A stretch of 64,000 bases of DNA from Streptomyces sp. CB02366 (GTDB lineage Bacteria; Actinomycetota; Actinomycetes; Streptomycetales; Streptomycetaceae), in assembly GCF_001905905.1 (NCBI RefSeq), contig NZ_LIVT01000013.1:1-64000 (forward strand). Direction: 5' to 3'. A program made the translations under genes and the position numbers. Each line of letters opens with the position of its first letter. Position 1 is the first letter of the stretch. This document shows positions 9,701-19,017 of this stretch, piece by piece. The notes beneath the pieces are model-generated. The model did no database searches, was not told where the DNA came from, and saw nothing but the letters and a program-made list of their open reading frames with translations.

Positions 9701-9906
9701 TTGCGGGGCGCGCCCGGCTTCGCAGCGGACTTGCCGGCGTTGCCGCCGGGCCCCTGCAGTGCGTCGGTCAACTTGCGTACAACCGGCGCCTCGATCGTCG
9801 AGGACGCCGAACGGACGAACTCACCGAGTTCTTGGAGCTTGGCCATGACGACCTTGCTCTCCACTCCGAACTCCTTGGCGAGTTCGTATACCCGGACCTT
9901 AGCCAC
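6793..9906 (-). CDS. infB: Translation initiation factor IF-2
   Basis: 1037 residues. A GTPase that brings initiator fMet-tRNA to the 30S subunit. The N-terminus MAKVRVYELAKEFGV is the IF2_N helix bundle. Residues about 50-410 are extremely rich in Pro, Gly, Ala and Arg, with many imperfect GGGGFAGRPGG-type repeats and DGGQRD repeats. This explains the length (E. coli IF2 is about 890) and is typical of Streptomyces IF2. The G domain begins near residue 530, with G1 GHVDHGKT, the DTPGHEAF switch and NKID. The C-terminus contains the fMet-tRNA-binding domains (RRFKDDVTEIREGFE). It lies 147 bases downstream of ylxR. Confidence 0.97.
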   Translation of the reverse strand: MAKVRVYELAKEFGVESKVVMAKLQELGEFVRSASSTIEAPVVRKLTDALQGPGGNAGKSAAKPGAPRKATPAKPAAPSPAAAARPAAPKPGAPAPKPAAAEAPSSTPAAPSPSAGPRPGPKPAPKAPVTPVPAAEFSAPAPERPAAPQQPQAPRPAGATPGPRPAPARPAQGGGQRDGGQRDAGQRDGGQRGGDRPARPAGQGAPRPGGARPAGPRPGNNPFTSGGSTGMARPSAPRPGGAPRPGGGSERPGAPRPQGSGPGGAPRPQGAQGQGGARPTPGGMPRPQAPRPGGGPAGNRPNPGMMPQRPAAGPRPGPGGGGRGPGGAGRPGGAGGGRPGGGGFAGRPGGGGGGFAGRPAGPGGGGGGAGRPGGGGGFGGRPGFGGRPGGPGGRGGTQGAFGRPGGPARRGRKSKRQRRQEYEAMQAPSVGGVMLPRGNGQAVRLSRGASLTDFAEKINANPASLVAVMMNLGEMVTATQSVSDDTLRLLAEEMNYVLEIVSPEEEDRELLESFDIEFGEDEGGEEALVSRPPVVTVMGHVDHGKTRLLDAIRKTNVVAGEAGGITQHIGAYQVTTDVNDEERRITFIDTPGHEAFTAMRARGAKSTDIAILVVAANDGVMPQTIEALNHAKAAEVPIVVAVNKIDVEGADPTKVRGQLTEFGLVAEEYGGDTMFVDISAKQGLNIEALLEAVVLTADASLDLRANPDQDAQGIAIESHLDRGRGAVSTVLVQRGTLRIGDTMVVGDAYGRVRAMLDDTGQNVQEAGPSTPVLVLGLTNVPGAGDNFLVVDEDRTARQIAEKRAARERNANFARKGVRFSLENLDEALKAGLVQELNLIIKGDASGSVEALESSLLQLDVGEEVDIRVLHRGVGAVTESDINLATGSDAIVIGFNVRAAGRAEQMAEREGVDVRYYSVIYQAIEEIEAALKGMLKPEYEEVELGTAEIREIFRSSKLGNIAGVLVRSGEVKRNTKARLLRDGKVIAENLNISGLRRFKDDVTEIREGFEGGINLGNFNDIKIDDVIATYEMREKPRG

Positions 9907-10053
9907 TTCGCTCCTTTTAGGTCCGGGTTACCGCCGGACCGTCGCTACTTCATGGGCGTACTCATCGCGTACTCATCGAGTGCTCATCGCAATCTCGACC
10001 TACTTCCAACTCGCGAGGTACCTGACCGCACGGGGCCCCGTGCCGTTCATTTC

Positions 10054-10341
10054 TTACGTTTCTTCCGGTGTCGCCCGCTCAACGAACCGCGTCAGAGCCG
10101 CGGTGTCGAACGGCCCCTTGGCCTTGAAGGCCCGGGGGAACGCCCGGCGGCGAACCGCCAGGTCGAGACAGACAGAGACGGGGTGCACGTAAGCACCCCG
10201 GCCGGGCAGCGTACCGCGTGGATCAGGGGCGCAGGCGCCCTCGTCCACCACGATGCGCAGCAGCTCGCTCTTGGCCGCTCGCTCCCGGCACCCCACACAG
10301 GTGCGCTCGGGGCAAGCGCGTGCTTGCGTCCGGCCAGACAC
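10054..10341 (-). CDS. ylxR: YlxR family RNA-binding protein (DUF448)
   Basis: 95 residues. YlxR proteins are small nucleic-acid-binding proteins encoded between nusA and infB. Seen here are the PERTCVGCRERAAKSELLRIV signature at residues 11-31 in family form, and the GRGAYVHP motif near residue 47. The protein is basic in its C-terminal third. It lies 113 bases downstream of nusA; the gap shows no extra gene. Confidence 0.93.
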   Translation of the reverse strand: MSGRTQARACPERTCVGCRERAAKSELLRIVVDEGACAPDPRGTLPGRGAYVHPVSVCLDLAVRRRAFPRAFKAKGPFDTAALTRFVERATPEET

Positions 10342-10454
10342 GGTTAAGTCTACCTCCCCGTACCGACCTCGCCGCTTTGGGGCAAAAATCGAACGGATGT
10401 TGTCGTGATCTCAGCGGCGTGCACTCCAGATCTATTCCCTGGAGCCGCTCCGGG

Positions 10455-11495
10455 TCAACGCCTTTCCGAGCGCTCCCGGGCGCGCTCGGCCCGCTCGCGG
10501 TCGGTGTTCTCCCGCTGCTCGTCCGTCTCGGTGTCCGGCCGGATGTCGATCCGCCAGCCGGTGAGGCGGGCGGCGAGGCGGGCGTTCTGCCCCTCCTTGC
10601 CGATCGCCAGCGACAGCTGGTAGTCCGGCACGGTGACCCGGGCGGAACGGGCTCCGAGGTCGACGACCTCCACCTTGCTCACCCGGGCGGGCGAGAGGGC
10701 GTTGGCGACCATCTCGGCCGGGTCGTCGGACCAGTCCACGATGTCGATCTTCTCACCGTGCAGCTCGGCCATCACGTTGCGCACCCGGCTGCCCATCGGG
10801 CCGATGCAGGCGCCCTTGGGGTTCAGGCCGGAGCGGGTGGAGCGCACGGCGATCTTGGTGCGGTGGCCGGCCTCGCGGGCGATGGCCTCGATGACCACCG
10901 AACCGTCCGCGATCTCCGGGACCTCCAGCGCGAAGAGCTTCTTCACCAGGCTCGGGTGGGTGCGCGAGAGGGTGACCGAGGGGCCTCGGACGCCCTTGGC
11001 GACCCGGACGACGTAGGTGCGCAGGCGCAGGCCGTGGGTGTACTGCTCGCCCGGGACCTGCTCCTGGACCGGGAGGATGGCCTCCAGCTTGCCGATGTCG
11101 ACCAGGACGTTCTTGGGGTCCTTGCCCTGCTGGACGACGCCCGTGACGACGTCGCCCTCGTGGCCCGCGTACTCCCCGAAGGTCTTGTCGTCCTCGGCGT
11201 CGCGCAGCCGCTGCAGGATGACCTGCTTGGCGGTGGTCGCGGCGATCCGGCCGAAGCCGGAGGGGGTGTCGTCGAACTCCTCGGGCTCCTGGCCCTCCTC
11301 GAGGTCGGCCGGGTCCTCCTTGGCCCACACCGTGACGTGGCCGTTCGCGTCGAGCTCCACGCGCGCCCGGCGGTGGCTGCCGTCGGTGCGGTGGTACGCG
11401 ATGAGGAGGGCCGATTCGATCGCCCCGACGAGCACCTCGAAGGGGATCTCCTTGTCCTGCGCCAAGCCCTTCAGAAGCTTCACATCGATGTCCAC
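10455..11495 (-). CDS. nusA: Transcription termination/antitermination protein NusA
   Basis: 346 residues, the short actinobacterial form without the C-terminal acidic repeats of E. coli. It binds RNA polymerase and nascent RNA and modulates pausing and termination. Domain order: N-terminal domain (1-125), S1 domain (about 130-200, GDVVTGVVQQGKDPKNVLVDIGKLEAILP), KH1 (GHRTKIAVRSTRSGLNPKGACIG region) and KH2 (QLSLAIGKEGQNARLAARLTGW). The last 20 residues are Arg/Glu-rich. It starts 2 bases after the rimP stop, so it is co-transcribed with rimP. Confidence 0.96.
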   Translation of the reverse strand: MDIDVKLLKGLAQDKEIPFEVLVGAIESALLIAYHRTDGSHRRARVELDANGHVTVWAKEDPADLEEGQEPEEFDDTPSGFGRIAATTAKQVILQRLRDAEDDKTFGEYAGHEGDVVTGVVQQGKDPKNVLVDIGKLEAILPVQEQVPGEQYTHGLRLRTYVVRVAKGVRGPSVTLSRTHPSLVKKLFALEVPEIADGSVVIEAIAREAGHRTKIAVRSTRSGLNPKGACIGPMGSRVRNVMAELHGEKIDIVDWSDDPAEMVANALSPARVSKVEVVDLGARSARVTVPDYQLSLAIGKEGQNARLAARLTGWRIDIRPDTETDEQRENTDRERAERARERSERR

Positions 11496-11497
11496 GG

Positions 11498-12001
11498 CTA
11501 CGCCTCCTCTTCCTTCTTGTCCTTGCGGTTGAATTCGATCTCCACGCGCGCCTTGGCGATCTCGTCGAAGGCGAGGCGGCGGGCGGTGGGCTTGCGGCCC
11601 TTGACGCCGGGAACCTCCAGGTCGAGCCCGTCCTCGTCCACGGCGAGGATGCGGGCGACCAGCTCCCCGGAGCCGTCGCCGGCCAGGTGGAACCTGGCCA
11701 GCCGGCCGACGGCGCGTACGTAGTGGCGGTGCTCGGTCAGCGGGCGGTCCGCGCCGGGGGAGCTGACTTCGAGGACGTACTCGCCCTCGCCCATCGCGTC
11801 GGTCTCGTCCAGCTTCTGGGAGATCGCGCGGCTCAGCTCCGCGCAGGCGTCCAGCTCCACGCCCTCGTCGGAGTCCACGATGATCCGCAGCACTCCTCGG
11901 CGGCCGGCCCGGGACACCTCGATCTCCTCGAGGTCCAGCTGCTGCGCGCTGACGAGCGGTTCCAGCAACCCGCGCAGCCTCTCGCTCTGGGTGGTGCTCA
12001 T
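11498..12001 (-). CDS. rimP: Ribosome maturation factor RimP
   Basis: 167 residues from ATG 11999-12001, preceded by a GAGGAG ribosome-binding site about 7 bases upstream. The frame is open to 12118, but the start MSTTQSERL fits both the family and the RBS. RimP acts in 30S assembly. Family features are LDLEEIEVSRAGRRGVLRI in the N-terminal domain, then YVLEVSSPGADRPL, the most conserved RimP motif. It is the first gene of the rimP-nusA-ylxR-infB block and is divergent from the lipoprotein gene at 12178. Confidence 0.95.
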   Translation of the reverse strand: MSTTQSERLRGLLEPLVSAQQLDLEEIEVSRAGRRGVLRIIVDSDEGVELDACAELSRAISQKLDETDAMGEGEYVLEVSSPGADRPLTEHRHYVRAVGRLARFHLAGDGSGELVARILAVDEDGLDLEVPGVKGRKPTARRLAFDEIAKARVEIEFNRKDKKEEEA

Positions 12002-12177
12002 CCGGGTGACTCCTCGGCCGCGTGTGCTGTTGTGGGGATCGTCGTGCGTCAGGTCAAAGGGTATCCGGTCGCCAGGGGTGTTGCCGTCCGCCCACCGGCC
12101 GGCCGCGGGTACGCTCACGTGCGGTGATCACATCAGGACAGATCCTGTCAGGACCGGTCCAGGGCCGAAGGAGAAAC

Positions 12178-12732
12178 GTGCGGCGCACGGGGACGACGCG
12201 CAGGGGGGCGCTCACCGCGACGGGGGCCCTCGCCCTGGGGGCGGTGCTGACCGGCTGCGGGGGCGACGGCGAGGCGGCCGGGGGCGGGGGGCCCGCGCGC
12301 TCCGAAGCGGAGAGGGCCGAGCGGGCGCTGCGGGAGAAGGCGGTGCGCGACGGCGCCCTCCTGCTCGCCCGGTACGACCTGGTGGCCGAGGCGCACCCGG
12401 CGACGGCGGCGGGGCTGGCGCCCCTGAGGGCGGCGGTGGCCGAGCACGGGAAGGCGCTGGCGCCGCCCCGCGCGAAGGGCGCACCGCGGCGGGACGGACC
12501 GGAGGGCGCGTCCGCGAAGAGCTCCCCGCCCGCGCCGCCGGGCCCGGTGGCGGCCGACCCCGGGGCCGCGGTCAAGGAGTTGGCGACGGCCGAGCGCCGC
12601 CGGGCCGACGCGCACGCCGAGGCCCTGCTGAAGGCCGGCCCGGAGCTGGCCCGGCTCCTGGCCTCGGTGGCGGCGGCCGCGGCGGCGCACGCGTATCTGC
12701 TGACCGGACTGGCCGAGGAGGCGGCCGCATGA
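12178..12732 (+). CDS. Putative helical lipoprotein, possibly ferritin-like
   Basis: 184 residues from GTG 12178-12180, which has GAAGGAG just upstream. The N-terminus RRTGTTRRGAL, a hydrophobic stretch and the lipobox LTGC (Cys27) mark a lipoprotein exported by Sec or Tat and anchored on the outer face of the membrane. The mature part is two long Ala/Glu/His-rich helical blocks (about 40-100 and 135-184) split by a Pro-rich linker. The spacing of Glu and His residues (AEHGK, ADAHAEAL, AAHAYLL) recalls ferritin-like helix pairs, but no metal site is proven. Its stop overlaps the next gene's ATG by 4 bases, so the two are coupled. Divergent from rimP. Confidence 0.8.
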   Translation: MRRTGTTRRGALTATGALALGAVLTGCGGDGEAAGGGGPARSEAERAERALREKAVRDGALLLARYDLVAEAHPATAAGLAPLRAAVAEHGKALAPPRAKGAPRRDGPEGASAKSSPPAPPGPVAADPGAAVKELATAERRRADAHAEALLKAGPELARLLASVAAAAAAHAYLLTGLAEEAAA

Positions 12733-13247
12733 GCGTCCGTTCCGTCCGGCCGTCCGAGGACGACGCCGCTTCCCCCGAACTGACCGCCGTCCAGGCGGCC
12801 CTGGCCGCCGAGCACGCCGCGGTGTACGGGTACGGGGTGCTGGGCGGCCGCCTCGACGGGAAGCGGGGCGCCGAGGCCCGCGCGGCGTACGACGGACACC
12901 GTTCGCGGCGTGACGCGCTGGCGCGCACCGTCCGCGACCTGGGCGGCCGGCCGGTGGCGGCGGCAGCCGCGTACGCTCTGCCCTTCGCCGTCGCGGACGC
13001 CGGGTCGGCCGAACGGCTGGCCGCGGTGCTGGAGGACCGGATCGCGGGGGCGTACGCCGACCTCGTGCGGGCCTGCGAGGGCCCGCGCCGCAAGGAGGCC
13101 GCGGGCGCGTTGCGGGAGGCCGCGGTGCGGTCGGCCCGGTGGCGGGGAGGCAACGTAGCCTTTCCGGGGCTCGCCGAGCGGGCCGCGGGCGCGGACCCTG
13201 CCGCGACGGCCCCGGTGGAGGCGGCGGGCGCGGACGGGCCGCGCTGA
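12729..13247 (+). CDS. Ferritin-like domain protein (DUF4439)
   Basis: 172 residues. The family is recognised by the helix ALAAEHAAVYGYGVLGGRL (residues 25-43) followed by the AYDGHRSRRDALA helix. The ferritin-like fold suggests a four-helix bundle that may bind metal or act as a redox partner; the function is not established. No signal peptide is seen, so it is cytoplasmic unless carried by the lipoprotein encoded just before it. The ATGA overlap with that gene at 12729-12732 points to a matched pair. Confidence 0.85.
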   Translation: MSVRSVRPSEDDAASPELTAVQAALAAEHAAVYGYGVLGGRLDGKRGAEARAAYDGHRSRRDALARTVRDLGGRPVAAAAAYALPFAVADAGSAERLAAVLEDRIAGAYADLVRACEGPRRKEAAGALREAAVRSARWRGGNVAFPGLAERAAGADPAATAPVEAAGADGPR

Positions 13248-13278
13248 TCCGAAGGACCGGAAAGGGAACACACGACGT

Positions 13279-14262
13279 ATGGGCTTCGAACCGCCACCGC
13301 GCCTGGAGCGCGCACTCGGTGAGATGTACGGGGACGCCGCGGCGGCCGACTGGCTGGCCGGGCTCCCCGCGTTGACCGAGCGGGCGCTCGCCGCGGGGGA
13401 CGGCCTCACCGCGGAGCGGGTGGCCGCTCCCGGCGGGCGCAGCTCCCTGGTGGTGCTGGTGCGGCGGGCGGACGGGGCCCCGGCGGCGCTGAAGATCGCT
13501 CCGCCGGTCGCCCGGCCCGATCTGGAGCGGGCGGCGCTGGAGCACTGGAACGGCTGGGGAGCGGTGAAGACGCTGGCCGCGCCGGGGCTCGGGGCGTCCG
13601 AGGAGCCGGGGCCGGGCACGCCCGGGCCGAAGGGGGCGGAGTCCGGCGCGGCGGAGGCCGGAGCGAGCGGGCCGCTGCTGCTGGAGCGGCTGCACCCGGA
13701 GGTGTCGCTGCGTTCGCTGCCCGAGGCGAAGGCCCTGCTGGAGGCGGCGGGAACGGTGCGCCGGCTGTGGGTGGAGCCGCCCGCCGGGCACGGTTTCGAG
13801 ACGGTGGCCGCGCGGACCGGGCGGCAGAGCGCCGGGATGCGGACGGCGGCCGAGGCCGATCCGGAGCTGGCCCCGCTGGTGGAGGCGGCGTTCGCGGCCC
13901 GCGCGGAGCTGGTCGAGGGGCCGCCCGAGCTTCTGCTGCTGCACGGCAACTTCCGGCAGAGCAAGGTGCTGTCCGGGGAGCGGGCGCCGTGGCTGACGGT
14001 GGGTCCGGAGCCCTTGGTCGGGGAACGCGCCTACGACCTGGCCCGGCTGGTGCGGGACCGGGTGGAGGACCTGATCGCCTCGCCCGGCGGTCCGGTGACG
14101 GCCCGGCGGCGGATCAAGAAGCTGGCGGAGTCGCTGGAGGTGGACCAGGCGCGGCTGCACGGCTGGACGCTGTTCCGGGCGGTCGAGTCGGGCACCCGCG
14201 CACTGGCCGAGGGGCGGCGGCAGATGGGCGAGGTCAATCTGGAGTTCGCGGGCTGGCTGTGA
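13279..14262 (+). CDS. Degenerate aminoglycoside/hydroxyurea-kinase-like protein
   Basis: 327 residues. The overall pattern is that of the streptomycin 6-kinase / hydroxyurea antibiotic kinase family: an N-lobe Lys in ALKI (K72), an HG motif, and PLVGERAYDLARL. Active kinases of this family have HGDxHxxN and a following DPKP. Here these read HGNFRQSK (residues 222-229) and GPEP (near 242), so the catalytic Asp, the metal-binding Asn and the metal-binding Asp are all replaced. It is likely a pseudokinase with a binding or regulatory role rather than a resistance enzyme. It starts 31 bases after the DUF4439 gene and probably belongs to the same operon. Confidence 0.75.
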   Translation: MGFEPPPRLERALGEMYGDAAAADWLAGLPALTERALAAGDGLTAERVAAPGGRSSLVVLVRRADGAPAALKIAPPVARPDLERAALEHWNGWGAVKTLAAPGLGASEEPGPGTPGPKGAESGAAEAGASGPLLLERLHPEVSLRSLPEAKALLEAAGTVRRLWVEPPAGHGFETVAARTGRQSAGMRTAAEADPELAPLVEAAFAARAELVEGPPELLLLHGNFRQSKVLSGERAPWLTVGPEPLVGERAYDLARLVRDRVEDLIASPGGPVTARRRIKKLAESLEVDQARLHGWTLFRAVESGTRALAEGRRQMGEVNLEFAGWL

Positions 14263-14284
14263 GCGCCGACCGCGCCGACGGTAC

Positions 14285-14323
14285 GAGGAGGCCCCCGCGC
14301 GACGTGCGCGCGGGGGCCTCCTC
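14285..14323. terminator. Strong bidirectional terminator
   Basis: A perfect 16-bp stem (14285-14300 with 14308-14323) with a 7-base loop (GACGTGC), placed between the stop of the kinase-like gene (14262, +) and the stop of proS (14333, -). It can serve both convergent transcripts. Confidence 0.85.
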
Positions 14324-14332
14324 AGCGGTCGA

Positions 14333-16036
14333 TCAGGTGAGATCGGCCGTCAGGCGGGCGATCGCCTCGTCCGCCGTCAGCTCCTCGCGCTCGCCGGTGC
14401 GGCGGTCCTTCAGCTCCAGGACGCCGTCGCCGGAGCGGCGGCCGGCGACCAGGATCTTGGGCACGCCGATCAGCTCGGAGTCGGTGAACTTCACACCGGG
14501 CGAGACGCCGGGGCGGTCGTCGACCAGGACCCGCAGGCCCGCCTCGGCCAGCTTCTCCGAGACCTCCAGGGCCAGCTCGGTCTGGAGGGCCTTGCCCGCG
14601 GCGACGACGTGGACGTCGGCCGGGGAGACCTCGCGGGGCCAGCACAGGCCCTTGTCGTCGGCGGTCTGCTCGGCGAGGGCGGCCACCGCGCGGGAGACGC
14701 CGATGCCGTACGAGCCCATCGTGACCCGGACGGGCTTGCCCTGCTGGCCGAGGACGTCGAGCTGGAAGGTGTCGGCGTACTTGCGGCCGAGCTGGAAGAT
14801 GTGGCCGATCTCGATGGCGCGGTCCAGGGTGAGGCCGGCGCCGCACGCGGGGCAGGGGTCGCCCTCCTCGACCACGACGACGTCCACGTACGCGTCGACC
14901 TCGAAGTCACGGCCGGCGACGACGTTCTTCGCGTGCTTGCCCTCCTGGTTGGCCCCGGTGATCCAGGAGGTGCCGGGGGCGACGCGGGGGTCGGCGAGGT
15001 AGCGGACCTTCTCCAGGCCCTGGGGGCCGACGTACCCGCGTACGAGGTCGTCGCGGCCGACGAAGTCCTCGGCGGTGACCAGCTCGACGACGGCGGGCGC
15101 CAGGTGCTCGCCCAGCTTGCCGAGGTCGACCTCGCGGTGGCCGGGGACGCCCACGGCGACGATCTCGCCGTCCACCTTGACCAGCAGGTTCTTCAGGGTG
15201 GCGGAGGCGGGGACGCCCAGGTGCGCGGCGAGCGTCTCGATGGTCGGGGTGTCGGGGGTGTCCAGCTCCTCGACGGCGCCGTGCGCCGAGCCGTCGACCG
15301 GGGCGAGCGCGAAGGTCACGGCCTCGGTGTTGGCGGCGTAGTCGCAGTTCGGGCAGTCCGCGAAGGTGTCCTCGCCGGCGGCGGCGGGGGCGAGGAACTC
15401 CTCGGAGGCGGAGCCGCCCATCGCGCCGGAGACGGCGGAGACGACGCGGTGGTCCAGGCCGAGCCGCTCGAAGATCTTGATGTACGCGGCCCGGTGCAGG
15501 GCGTAGGAGTGCGCCAGGCCCTCGTCGGTGGTGTCGAAGCTGTACGAGTCCTTCATCTGGAACTCGCGGCCGCGCAGCACACCGGAGCGGGGGCGGGCCT
15601 CGTCGCGGTACTTCGTCTGGATCTGGTAGAGCATCACCGGCAGGTCCTTGTAGGACGTGCACTGGTCCTTGACCGTCTGGGTGAAGATCTCCTCGTGGGT
15701 GGGGCCGAGGAGGTAGTCGCCGCCCTTGCGGTCCTTGAGGCGGAAGAGCAGGTCGCCGTACTCCTCCCAGCGGCCGGACGCCTCGTAGGGCTCCTTGGGC
15801 AGCAGGGCGGGCAGCAGGACCTCCTGGGCGCCGATGGCGTCCATCTCCTCGCGCACGACGTGGGAGATGTTGTCCAGGACCTTCTTGCCGAGCGGCAGCC
15901 AGGACCAGATGCCGGCCGCGTTGCGGCGCACGTACCCGGCGCGGACCAGCAGCTTGTGGCTGAGCGTCTCGGCGTCCGCCGGGTCGTCGCGCAGTGTCTT
16001 GACCATCAATCGGGACATGCGCTGGACCTGGGCCAT
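14333..16036 (-). CDS. proS: Proline-tRNA ligase
   Basis: 567 residues, the bacterial (E. coli-like) class-II ProRS. It charges tRNA-Pro with proline. The N-terminus MSRLMVKTLRDDPADAE and motif 2 (FQMKDSYSFD) are typical. Residues about 225-385 form the inserted YbaK-like editing domain that removes mischarged Ala (ASATLKNLLVKVDG). Motif 3 is MGSYGIGVSR near residue 440, and the anticodon-binding domain follows. It is separated by 36 bases from the GNAT gene upstream. Confidence 0.97.
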   Translation of the reverse strand: MAQVQRMSRLMVKTLRDDPADAETLSHKLLVRAGYVRRNAAGIWSWLPLGKKVLDNISHVVREEMDAIGAQEVLLPALLPKEPYEASGRWEEYGDLLFRLKDRKGGDYLLGPTHEEIFTQTVKDQCTSYKDLPVMLYQIQTKYRDEARPRSGVLRGREFQMKDSYSFDTTDEGLAHSYALHRAAYIKIFERLGLDHRVVSAVSGAMGGSASEEFLAPAAAGEDTFADCPNCDYAANTEAVTFALAPVDGSAHGAVEELDTPDTPTIETLAAHLGVPASATLKNLLVKVDGEIVAVGVPGHREVDLGKLGEHLAPAVVELVTAEDFVGRDDLVRGYVGPQGLEKVRYLADPRVAPGTSWITGANQEGKHAKNVVAGRDFEVDAYVDVVVVEEGDPCPACGAGLTLDRAIEIGHIFQLGRKYADTFQLDVLGQQGKPVRVTMGSYGIGVSRAVAALAEQTADDKGLCWPREVSPADVHVVAAGKALQTELALEVSEKLAEAGLRVLVDDRPGVSPGVKFTDSELIGVPKILVAGRRSGDGVLELKDRRTGEREELTADEAIARLTADLT

Positions 16037-16072
16037 GGTGAACTCCTGCTCGCAAGGGTGGTGAGCCCGAGG

Positions 16073-16672
16073 TTAACCGGGCGGCGCGGGCGGGCGGAAA
16101 TCCATTCCCCCCGGGCGCAGCAGCGGGAGGGGCGCGCCCATGACCGCGTACGGCTGCGGGGCGCTCGGGAAGACGACCCGGCCGGCGAGGTCGCGGTAGC
16201 CGAGGGAGCGGTACAGGGCGCGGGCCGGGCTGTCCTTGTCGATCGCGGAGAGGATCGAGCGGGGCTGCTCGACGGCGTCGGTGACGGCGGTGATCAGGGA
16301 GCGTCCGAGGCCGTGCCGCTGGTGGTCGGGGTGGACGTGGAGTTCGGTGATGACGAAGGAGTCGTCGAGCCAGTCGTCGGTGCCGGTGGCCCGCAGGTAG
16401 GGCTCGACGACGGTGGACCACCACTGGGCGCGGTCGTTGGGCAGCCCGTAGACGAACCCGACGAGCCGCCCGTCCGGTGCGAGGGCGCCGAGGGCGCGGG
16501 CGCGGGGGTGCTCCAGGTGCCTGAGGACGATGTGGCGGCGCACGTCGATCTCGTCCTGCCTGAGTCCGAAGGCCGCGGCCTGGACGTGCAGGGCTTCGTC
16601 GACGCGGGCGGCCAGGTCGACGGGGCCGATCCGGGCGCGGGGGTGTGCGGGGCCTTCTCCGGGGGCTGCCAT
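16073..16672 (-). CDS. GNAT family N-acetyltransferase
   Basis: 199 residues. The acetyl-CoA site is visible as ITELHVHPDHQRHGLGRSLI (residues about 108-127), the standard Q/RxxGxG/A motif of GNAT enzymes. The N-terminal half (AARVDEALHVQAAAFGL) and a WW pair near residue 84 may shape the acceptor site. The substrate cannot be told from sequence. It lies upstream of proS on the same strand and about 140 bases downstream of another GNAT gene. Confidence 0.85.
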   Translation of the reverse strand: MAAPGEGPAHPRARIGPVDLAARVDEALHVQAAAFGLRQDEIDVRRHIVLRHLEHPRARALGALAPDGRLVGFVYGLPNDRAQWWSTVVEPYLRATGTDDWLDDSFVITELHVHPDHQRHGLGRSLITAVTDAVEQPRSILSAIDKDSPARALYRSLGYRDLAGRVVFPSAPQPYAVMGAPLPLLRPGGMDFRPPAPPG

Positions 16673-16811
16673 GCCGGAACCCTACTGGCCGGGGGGACCG
16701 GACGGGGCGGCGCGGCGGGGCGGGGCAGGCCCCGGCGCGGGGCGGTCGGCGTCCGACGCGTCCGGAACGGGGCCCGGCGGCTCGCGGGTCGCGGGTCGCG
16801 GCGGGACGGCG

Positions 16812-17657
16812 TCAGAACAGGACGCTCATGAACGCGCCGACCTCGCGGAAGCCGACGCGGTGGTACGCCTTGCGGGCGGGGGTGTTGTAGTCGTTCACGT
16901 ACAGGCTGACGACGGGGGCGACGTCGGCCAGGGCGTAGCGCAGAACGGCTGCCATGCCGGCCTCCGACAGGCCCCTGCCGCGGTGTTCGGGGGCGACCCA
17001 GACGCCCTGGATCTGGCATGCCTGGGGGGTGGCCGCGCCGATCTCCGCCTTGAAGACGACCTTGCCGTCGTCGATGCGGGCGAACGAGCGGCCGGAGCCG
17101 ATGAGTTCGGCGACGCGGGCCTGGTAGAGGAGTCCGCCGTCGCCGGCGAGCGGGGAGACGCCGACCTCCTCGGTGAACATCGCCACGCAGGCCGGCATCA
17201 GGACCTCCATCTCGTCCTTGCGGATGCGGCGGACGAGCGGGTCGGGCGTGATGTCGGCGGAAAGGCTCTCGGTGACCATGAGGGGCTGGTTGGCGCGGAC
17301 CTCGCGGGCGGGGCCCCAGCTCGGTTCGAGGAGCCGCCACAGCTGGGTGGTGGGCTCGGCGGGGCCGACGATGGAGGAGCAGCGGCGGCCGGCGCGGCGG
17401 GCGCGGTCGGCGAAGGCGCGGACGGCTTCGGGACCGGCGCAGATGGGGACGAGGTTGGCGCCGGAGTAGCACAGGGAGCGGAGCATGCCGTCGGCGTACC
17501 AGCCCCACATCTCGCCGCCGAGGCGCCAGGGGTCGAGTCCCGCGACCTGCACGCGGGACGTGACGAAGGCGTTGGCCACGGGCTCGCTCTCCAGGATGGC
17601 GAGTGCGGCGCCGAGGTCGCTGGGTTCGAGGACCCGGGTGGTGGTCTGCGTCAACAC
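16812..17657 (-). CDS. GNAT acetyltransferase with N-terminal DUF4081 domain
   Basis: 281 residues. The first 130 residues match the DUF4081 module found in front of GNAT domains in actinobacteria (LGAALAILESEPVANAFV, GGEMWGWY). The GNAT domain fills the rest, with the CoA-binding stretch VWVAPEHRGRGLSEAG near residue 220 and the C-terminal NDYNTPARKAYHRVGF strand-loop. The acceptor is unknown. It lies downstream of ispG, beyond that gene's terminator hairpin, so it is probably transcribed separately. Confidence 0.85.
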   Translation of the reverse strand: MLTQTTTRVLEPSDLGAALAILESEPVANAFVTSRVQVAGLDPWRLGGEMWGWYADGMLRSLCYSGANLVPICAGPEAVRAFADRARRAGRRCSSIVGPAEPTTQLWRLLEPSWGPAREVRANQPLMVTESLSADITPDPLVRRIRKDEMEVLMPACVAMFTEEVGVSPLAGDGGLLYQARVAELIGSGRSFARIDDGKVVFKAEIGAATPQACQIQGVWVAPEHRGRGLSEAGMAAVLRYALADVAPVVSLYVNDYNTPARKAYHRVGFREVGAFMSVLF

Positions 17658-17810
17658 GAGGGGGCCTCACCATACGGTCTGCTGATTTCCGCACTGTAAC
17701 CGAGAAGGCTCTCGAACGCCGCCCGAGTCCGGGGACCGGCCCGCCGGGAGACCGCCGCCCCGTCGTGCCGTGCGCGGACGCCTCCGTCCGGCCGGGCGGC
17801 ACGGGTACGC

Positions 17811-17847
17811 CGCCGCCCCGCCGGGCGCGGGGCCCGGCGGGGCGGCG
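17811..17847 (-). terminator. Terminator downstream of ispG
   Basis: Perfect 16-bp GC stem (17811-17826 with 17832-17847), 5-base loop GCGGG, 16 bases past the ispG stop. Confidence 0.7.
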
Positions 17848-17862
17848 GGGTGGAGGCGCGGG

Positions 17863-19017
<1,155 letters not shown>

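Noticed and set aside
13279..14262. Antibiotic resistance kinase
   Set aside because: HGD, Asn and DPK catalytic residues are replaced, and the gene sits in a conserved-looking housekeeping context.
14609..16831. 740-residue + strand open frame opposite proS and GNAT genes
   Set aside because: Spans two real genes on the other strand and has no recognisable domain.
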